From assembly GCF_937967675.1 (NCBI RefSeq), contig NZ_CALBSN010000137.1:1-27871 (forward strand): a stretch of DNA of 27,871 nucleotides. Direction: 5' to 3'. Positions 23,233 to 27,871 of this stretch are shown one piece after another. Every line of letters begins with the position of its first letter. Within the stretch, counting starts at the first letter, position 1. The translations under genes and the position numbers were made by a program. Origin of the DNA: an uncultured Flavobacterium sp. GTDB lineage: Bacteria > Bacteroidota > Bacteroidia > Flavobacteriales > Flavobacteriaceae. Below the pieces are notes generated by a model. The model did not search any database, was not told the DNA's origin, and worked only from the letters and a program-made list of their open reading frames with translations.

Positions 23233-24956
23233 TATTGTGCTTGTTTAATCGTTAAATCGCTGTCGTAATACAATAAATACGTTGCGTTATTGGTAATCAT
23301 TCCGTTGTTTGAACTATAATCAAATGCGTTTTCAATATATTCTGTTTTGGTTGTTGCTGCTGATTTTACAAAACCTTCTGGTTGGCAAATACGCAACATC
23401 GCATCAAAAGTTACATCAAAACCTTTTTTAGCCGCAGCGTTTGGATATATATTGTTGATTTTCTTGAATTGCTTCTCAAAAATCTTCTCTTCAGGAGTTT
23501 CCGCTACTTTAGTTGTAGAAGGGAATAACAATTTCAAATCGGTTAAATTTTTCATTGGAATTTCCTCAAAATTCAACGCATCATACAATTCGAAAACCGC
23601 TAACTGAATATCGTATTCTTTTTGTAATCCTTTTAAAATATTGGTAATATTCAAAATGGTACTGGCTTTTTCAATTTCCATCAACACAAAATTCTTTTGT
23701 CCTTTTACCAATTGTGTTTTCAAAAGTACCACATCTAAAGCGCCTTTATCGTTAAATGCTGCATGCTTCACTTCGGGATGATTCGCCGAAATATATTCTT
23801 TTGAAGTCATTTTCTTTGAACTGATAATTGCTACTACATTTCCATTTTTCTCTTTGAAATAGTTAAACATCGAAGCTTTCAATAAATCTTCTGAGGGAAT
23901 CGAGTAATATAAATTATCCATTGGTAAACCGCGTTCTTTTGACAAAGGCGATATCACGGGAACATTATATTTTGTTAACAATTGTGCCGTTGTTTCTACA
24001 ATTGATTTTTGAAATGGTCCCACTACAACATCAACATTTTCAAAATTATTTTTTGAAATAATAGAAGCTACATTGGATGAATATTTCGTACTTTCTACAT
24101 CGTAAACCTTAATATTTACAGGTAATCCCAACACTTTTGCGGAATCAATCGCCATTTGAGCACCAGCGTAAAAATCTAAAGTAAGGTTTAAGAATTTATT
24201 CGTTTTTAATTGCTCTGTTTTGGTTTTAACCGAATCCGTTTCAATTTTAGCCATGTTGAAAGGTAATAACAACACCATGTTTTTTTGTTTTGATTTATCT
24301 ACCGAAGCTATCAAATTCACTTTATTTTTAGCTACTAAAACTGAATCTTTAGTTCTTGAAACAAAAGCTCCTGTTCCGTTAGATGGTACTTTTAAAATCA
24401 TTCCAATTTTCAAACCGTCTTGTAAATCGGGATTTAATTTAATTAATTCTTCTTGATTAATATCGAATTTTTTACACAAACTGTAGAGTGTTTCTTTGGG
24501 TTGCACTTCATAATTCGATTGTCTTGGTTTAACAACCCATTTTGGCTTAACCTCTGTTTCAGAAACGGTTGAAGTTTTTACTTGTGATACCGTAGGTTTT
24601 GAAACAAATATTTGCTGTCCTTTCTTCAAACCTAATGCTAAAGTAGACTTGTTCCATAGTTCTAAATCAGCAACTGCTACATTATACTTTTTTGCAATTC
24701 CGTAAAGTGTTTCTTTTTCTCCCACTTCATGAATTATAACTTTTCCTGTGGATGGCTTTGGAATTAATAAAGTTACATTTTCTTTAACACCTTCCTTTGC
24801 ATCTGGATTCAAACGATAAATATCGTATGGCGTTACTTCATATTTTTTAGCAATTTGAAAAACCGTTTCTCCTTTAGCAACCACGTGCTTTATTTGTGCC
24901 TGAAGCTGCAAAGTAAAAACTTGAAATAAAGAAATAAGAAAAACTATTCTTTTCAT
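23232..24956 (-). CDS. LysM-repeat protein with periplasmic-binding-like domain
   Basis: The 574-residue product (start at 24956, MKRIVFLISLF; five extra upstream codons are possible) has a signal peptide cleaved near residue 20. Three LysM domains follow (about 24-66, 76-118, 149-190), each with the ETVFQIAKKY / ETLYGIAKKY / ETLYSLCKKF core and the N-P-D/L motif; they bind peptidoglycan. After a linker, residues about 227-570 resemble a type 1 periplasmic-binding (ABC substrate-binding) fold: VLLLPFNMA, LDFYAGAQMAIDSAKVLGLPVNIKVYDVEST, VDVVVGPFQKSIVETTAQLLTKYNVPVISPLS. A comparable fold without LysM occurs in LpoA, the outer membrane activator of penicillin-binding protein 1A. That makes a role in wall synthesis a reasonable hypothesis, not a fact. 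It overlaps the OsmC gene by 1 nt. Confidence 0.88.
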   Translation of the reverse strand: MKRIVFLISLFQVFTLQLQAQIKHVVAKGETVFQIAKKYEVTPYDIYRLNPDAKEGVKENVTLLIPKPSTGKVIIHEVGEKETLYGIAKKYNVAVADLELWNKSTLALGLKKGQQIFVSKPTVSQVKTSTVSETEVKPKWVVKPRQSNYEVQPKETLYSLCKKFDINQEELIKLNPDLQDGLKIGMILKVPSNGTGAFVSRTKDSVLVAKNKVNLIASVDKSKQKNMVLLLPFNMAKIETDSVKTKTEQLKTNKFLNLTLDFYAGAQMAIDSAKVLGLPVNIKVYDVESTKYSSNVASIISKNNFENVDVVVGPFQKSIVETTAQLLTKYNVPVISPLSKERGLPMDNLYYSIPSEDLLKASMFNYFKEKNGNVVAIISSKKMTSKEYISANHPEVKHAAFNDKGALDVVLLKTQLVKGQKNFVLMEIEKASTILNITNILKGLQKEYDIQLAVFELYDALNFEEIPMKNLTDLKLLFPSTTKVAETPEEKIFEKQFKKINNIYPNAAAKKGFDVTFDAMLRICQPEGFVKSAATTKTEYIENAFDYSSNNGMITNNATYLLYYDSDLTIKQAQ

Positions 24957-24983
24957 AATACTCTTAACCATTTAAAAATAAAA

Positions 24984-25042
24984 AAATTTCAATAGCAATT
25001 TATATTGTAAAAATAGAATAAAAATACTTGCTATTGAAATTT
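24984..25042 (-). terminator. Long-loop hairpin after guaA
   Basis: AAATTTCAATAGCAA (24984-24998) and its exact reverse complement (25028-25042) form a 15-bp stem with a 29-nt AT-rich loop, followed on the minus strand by seven T. It lies 22 nt after the guaA stop and 27 nt before the LysM gene, so it most likely ends guaA. Confidence 0.75.
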
Positions 25043-25064
25043 ATATATTGAATTAAAATTTATT

Positions 25065-26597
25065 TTATTCCCATTCTATCGTTGCAGGCGGTTTCGAACT
25101 GATGTCATACACCACTCTATTTACACCTCTAACGTTATTTATAATTTCATTAGAAATCTTCATTAAAAACTCATACGGTAAATGTACCCAATCCGCTGTC
25201 ATTCCGTCGGTTGATTCTACTGCACGTAACGCTACTACTTTTTCGTAGGTACGCTCATCGCCCATTACTCCTACGCTATTTACTGGTAATAAGATGGCTC
25301 CTGCTTGCCATACTTTATCGTACAAACCGTGTTCTTTTAATCCGTTGATAAAAACCGCATCTACTTCTTGTAAAATAGCTACTTTTTCTGGTGTAATATC
25401 GCCTAAAATACGAATTGCTAATCCTGGTCCAGGGAATGGATGACGACCTAATAATTCTTCGTCGATTCCTAAACTTCTTCCTACTCTACGAACCTCATCT
25501 TTGAATAACATTCGTAAAGGTTCTACTACTTGCAATTTCATAAAATCAGGCAATCCACCAACGTTATGATGCGATTTAATTGTTGCCGAAGGTCCGCCAG
25601 TAGCCGAAACCGATTCAATAACATCAGGATAAATCGTACCTTGACCTAACCATTTTACATCGGTTAATTGGTGTGCTTCATCATCAAAAACTTCAATGAA
25701 CGCTTTTCCAATAGCTTTACGTTTTGCTTCTGGATCATCTAACCCTGCTAAAGCACCCAAAAAGCGTGCCGAAGCATCTACTCCTTTTACATTTAAGCCC
25801 ATTCCTTTGTACTGATTTAGTACATTTTGGAATTCGTTTTTACGTAATAATCCGTTATTTACGAAAATACAATATAAGTTTTCTCCAATTGCTTTGTTTA
25901 ATAAAACCGCTGCTACAGTTGAATCTACACCACCCGAAAGTCCTAAAACTACTTTATCGTTTCCGATTTTAGCTTTCATTTCGGCAACTACTTCCTCTAC
26001 GAAAGCATTTGGTGTGAAATTTTGAGGCACTTTTGCAATTTTCACTAAGAAATTTTCCAACATTTGTTTTCCATCTACAGAATGATAAACTTCTGGGTGG
26101 AATTGAATTGCATAAGTCGTTTCCCCTTCTATTTTATAAGCTGCGTTCTCCACGTCTTTTGTACTGGCAATCATTACACCATTTGTTGGCAATTTCTTGA
26201 TTGAATCCGAATGTGACATCCAAACTTGGCTATTTTCAGAAACACCTTCTAAAAACACTTCGTTTTCTTTGATGTAAGAAAGGTTTGCTCTTCCGTATTC
26301 TCTTGTGTTGGAAGCCGCTACTTCTCCACCTGAGAAATGCGCTAAATATTGTGCTCCGTAACAAACGGCTAACAATGGTAATTTCCCTCTAATTTGAGAT
26401 AAATCTGGATGAAGCGCTTCTTCAGAACGAACTGAGCATGGACTTCCGCCTAAGATTACGGCTTTGTATGATGATAAATCTGCTGGAATTTTATCGAATG
26501 GAAAAATCTCGCAAAAAATGTTTAATTCTCTTACTCTTCGGGCAATTAATTGGGTGTATTGCGAACCGAAATCTAAAATTAATACGTTGTGTTGCAT
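25065..26597 (-). CDS. guaA: GMP synthase (glutamine-hydrolysing)
   Basis: GuaA aminates XMP to GMP with ATP and glutamine. The 510-residue product has the amidotransferase domain first (1-190) with nucleophile C79 in LLAVCYGAQ and H167/E169 in QFHPEVYHS, then the ATP-pyrophosphatase domain with PP-loop LGLSGGVDSTV (219-228), and the dimerisation domain with HHNVGGLPDFMKL and the C-terminal KPPATIEWE, the family's invariant end. It follows the PurM-like gene by 72 nt; a 20-nt palindrome lies between them. The leader before the ATG contains ACAACA/AACAACA blocks like those of pyrG and purM. No TAnnTTTG box was found in the spacer. Confidence 0.98.
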   Translation of the reverse strand: MQHNVLILDFGSQYTQLIARRVRELNIFCEIFPFDKIPADLSSYKAVILGGSPCSVRSEEALHPDLSQIRGKLPLLAVCYGAQYLAHFSGGEVAASNTREYGRANLSYIKENEVFLEGVSENSQVWMSHSDSIKKLPTNGVMIASTKDVENAAYKIEGETTYAIQFHPEVYHSVDGKQMLENFLVKIAKVPQNFTPNAFVEEVVAEMKAKIGNDKVVLGLSGGVDSTVAAVLLNKAIGENLYCIFVNNGLLRKNEFQNVLNQYKGMGLNVKGVDASARFLGALAGLDDPEAKRKAIGKAFIEVFDDEAHQLTDVKWLGQGTIYPDVIESVSATGGPSATIKSHHNVGGLPDFMKLQVVEPLRMLFKDEVRRVGRSLGIDEELLGRHPFPGPGLAIRILGDITPEKVAILQEVDAVFINGLKEHGLYDKVWQAGAILLPVNSVGVMGDERTYEKVVALRAVESTDGMTADWVHLPYEFLMKISNEIINNVRGVNRVVYDISSKPPATIEWE

Positions 26598-26616
26598 TTT
26601 ATTGTTGTTATGTTGT
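26598..26616 (-). promoter_or_regulatory. CAA-rich leader of guaA
   Basis: On the minus strand ACAACATAACAACAATAAA directly precedes the guaA ATG. It is less regular than the CAA runs before pyrG and purM. Confidence 0.35.
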
Positions 26617-26642
26617 AAATTTTAATTTCATTAAAAACAGAA

Positions 26643-26662
26643 AGACAAGTCATGACTTGTCT
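26643..26662. repeat. Perfect 20-nt palindrome after the PurM-like gene
   Basis: AGACAAGTCATGACTTGTCT is its own reverse complement. One arm continues as CTAC, the other is degenerate. On the minus strand it is followed by TTCTGTTTTTAA, so it may act as the terminator of purM. Its form (GTAGAGAC...GTCTCTAC) resembles a dispersed palindromic repeat known to me from Bacteroidetes and cyanobacteria. Confidence 0.65.
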
Positions 26663-26669
26663 CTACAGA

Positions 26670-27848
26670 TTAATATTCAAACGTTCCGTATTCGGATGTA
26701 ATCGTTAATTTCTTGCTATCTGATTTTTCAACTCTTCCAACGATTTGTGCGTCGATGTTGAATGATTTTGAAATTTCTATGATTTCTTGTGCTACTTCAG
26801 CAGGAACGTATAATTCCATACGGTGTCCACAGTTGAATACTTGGTACATTTCTTTCCAATCCGTTTTAGAATTTTCTTGAATCAGTTTAAATAATGGTGG
26901 TACTGGAAATAAATTATCTTTAATCACGTGAACGTTATCAACGAAGTGAAGCACCTTTGTTTGTGCACCACCAGAACAATGCACCATTCCGTGAATTTGA
27001 TTGGAATTGTATTTTGATAGAATTTTTTTGATAACTGGCGCATACGTTCTCGTTGGAGAAAGCACTAATTTTCCGGCGTCAATTGGACTATTTTTAACAG
27101 CATCTGTTAATTTAGTTTGACCTGAATACACTAATTCGTTTGGAACAGAAGCATCAAAACTTTCTGGATATTTTTCCGCTAAATATTTGGCAAAAACATC
27201 ATGACGAGCCGAAGTTAAGCCGTTGCTTCCCATTCCGCCATTGTATTCTTTTTCGTAAGTAGCTTGACCAAAAGAAGCTAGCCCTACAATTACATCACCC
27301 GCTTGAATATTCGCATTATCAATCACATCGGCGCGTTTCATGCGAGCTGTAACGGTTGAATCTACTATGATAGTTCGAACTAAATCACCTACATCGGCAG
27401 TTTCACCTCCAGTGGAATGAATAGTAACTCCGTGATTTTTTAATTCGGAAATCAATTCTTCTGTTCCGTTGATGATGGCTGAAATGACTTCGCCTGGAAT
27501 TAGATTTTTGTTTCTTCCGATTGTGGATGAAAGTAGAATATTATCGGTTGCTCCCACGCATAATAAATCATCAATATTCATGATTAAAGCATCTTGAGCA
27601 ATTCCTTTCCAAACCGAAATATCGCCAGTTTCTTTCCAATACATATAGGCTAAGGAAGATTTGGTTCCTGCGCCATCAGCATGCATAATGATGCAATATT
27701 GGTCGTCGTTTGTTAAATAATCTGGGATGATTTTACAAAATGCTTGTGGAAATAAGCCTTTGTCGATGTTTTTGATAGCTTGGTGCACATCTTCTTTAGA
27801 AGCCGAAACTCCTCTTAAATTGTAGCGTTTGCTCGTATCAGAACTCAT
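26670..27848 (-). CDS. purM: Phosphoribosylformylglycinamidine cyclo-ligase (AIR synthase)
   Basis: PurM closes the imidazole ring of FGAM with ATP to give aminoimidazole ribonucleotide in purine synthesis. The 392-residue product has the ATP-binding motif MHADGAGTKSS (55-65), the AQDALIMNIDDLLCVGA helix (84-100), GGETADVGDLVR (147-158), and the C-terminal VHCSGGAQTKVLHF and NCGHRMELYV segments that are typical of PurM. It is longer than the E. coli enzyme (345 residues) and rather divergent, as Bacteroidetes versions are. Another member of the AIR-synthase superfamily cannot be wholly ruled out. It ends at the palindrome before guaA, another purine gene. The leader is a CAA-repeat run; the promoter lies beyond the window. 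Confidence 0.87.
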   Translation of the reverse strand: MSSDTSKRYNLRGVSASKEDVHQAIKNIDKGLFPQAFCKIIPDYLTNDDQYCIIMHADGAGTKSSLAYMYWKETGDISVWKGIAQDALIMNIDDLLCVGATDNILLSSTIGRNKNLIPGEVISAIINGTEELISELKNHGVTIHSTGGETADVGDLVRTIIVDSTVTARMKRADVIDNANIQAGDVIVGLASFGQATYEKEYNGGMGSNGLTSARHDVFAKYLAEKYPESFDASVPNELVYSGQTKLTDAVKNSPIDAGKLVLSPTRTYAPVIKKILSKYNSNQIHGMVHCSGGAQTKVLHFVDNVHVIKDNLFPVPPLFKLIQENSKTDWKEMYQVFNCGHRMELYVPAEVAQEIIEISKSFNIDAQIVGRVEKSDSKKLTITSEYGTFEY

Positions 27849-27871
27849 GAATGTAGTGTGTTGTTGTTGTG
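27849..27871 (-). promoter_or_regulatory. CAA-repeat leader of purM (partial)
   Basis: On the minus strand CACAACAACAACACACTACATTC directly precedes the purM ATG and is cut by the window edge. It shares the CAACAACAACACA block with the pyrG leader. Confidence 0.5.

Overview
The window looks like a stretch of housekeeping chromosome from a low-GC member of the Flavobacteriaceae, most likely Flavobacterium or a close relative. Three things point there. Upstream regions carry the Bacteroidetes promoter pattern (TTG, about 19-22 nt, TAnnTTTG) instead of sigma70 boxes. A subtilase ends in a type IX secretion sorting domain. A fasciclin lipoprotein carries Cys followed by SDDD, which fits a Bacteroidetes surface lipoprotein export signal. 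All 25 coding genes appear intact. I see no tRNA, rRNA, insertion sequence, prophage or CRISPR array.

Layout. 1-1.3 kb: ribosomal protein operon rpsF-rpsR-rplI (minus strand) with its promoter and terminator. 1.36-4.5 kb: a LytTR response regulator without a kinase neighbour, converging with priA so tightly that the two stop codons share a TTAA. 4.6-7.0 kb: nadC, a YihY/BrkB membrane protein and a secreted chalcone-isomerase-like protein, probably one operon. 7.1-9.8 kb: sucC and lysA, divergent. 9.85-11.5 kb: a PafA-type alkaline phosphatase. 11.6-14.6 kb: a T9SS subtilase, a nitronate monooxygenase/FabK-like flavoprotein and a small secreted unknown, in one unit. 14.6-16.6 kb: a MORN/YwqK-like protein abutting mnmA. 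16.8-17.7 kb: a two-domain fasciclin lipoprotein. 17.8-22.2 kb: proC, yidC and pyrG. 22.5-25 kb: a DUF3820 protein, an OsmC protein and a LysM plus periplasmic-binding-fold lipid- or wall-associated protein. 25-27.85 kb: guaA and a PurM-like cyclo-ligase.

The genes are mainly core functions: translation, tRNA thiolation, replication restart, membrane protein insertion, and NAD, CTP, GMP, purine, lysine and proline synthesis, with several envelope and secreted proteins between them. I did not find a convincing undescribed multi-gene system. The most interesting signals are small and mostly non-coding: a near-perfect Shine-Dalgarno sequence before mnmA in a lineage that hides its anti-Shine-Dalgarno (bS6 and bS18, parts of the hiding pocket, are encoded here too); a possible hairpin over the rplI start region; CAA-repeat leaders before pyrG, purM and guaA; a possibly leaderless priA; and several families of short intergenic repeats with about 10-nt periodicity or palindromic form.
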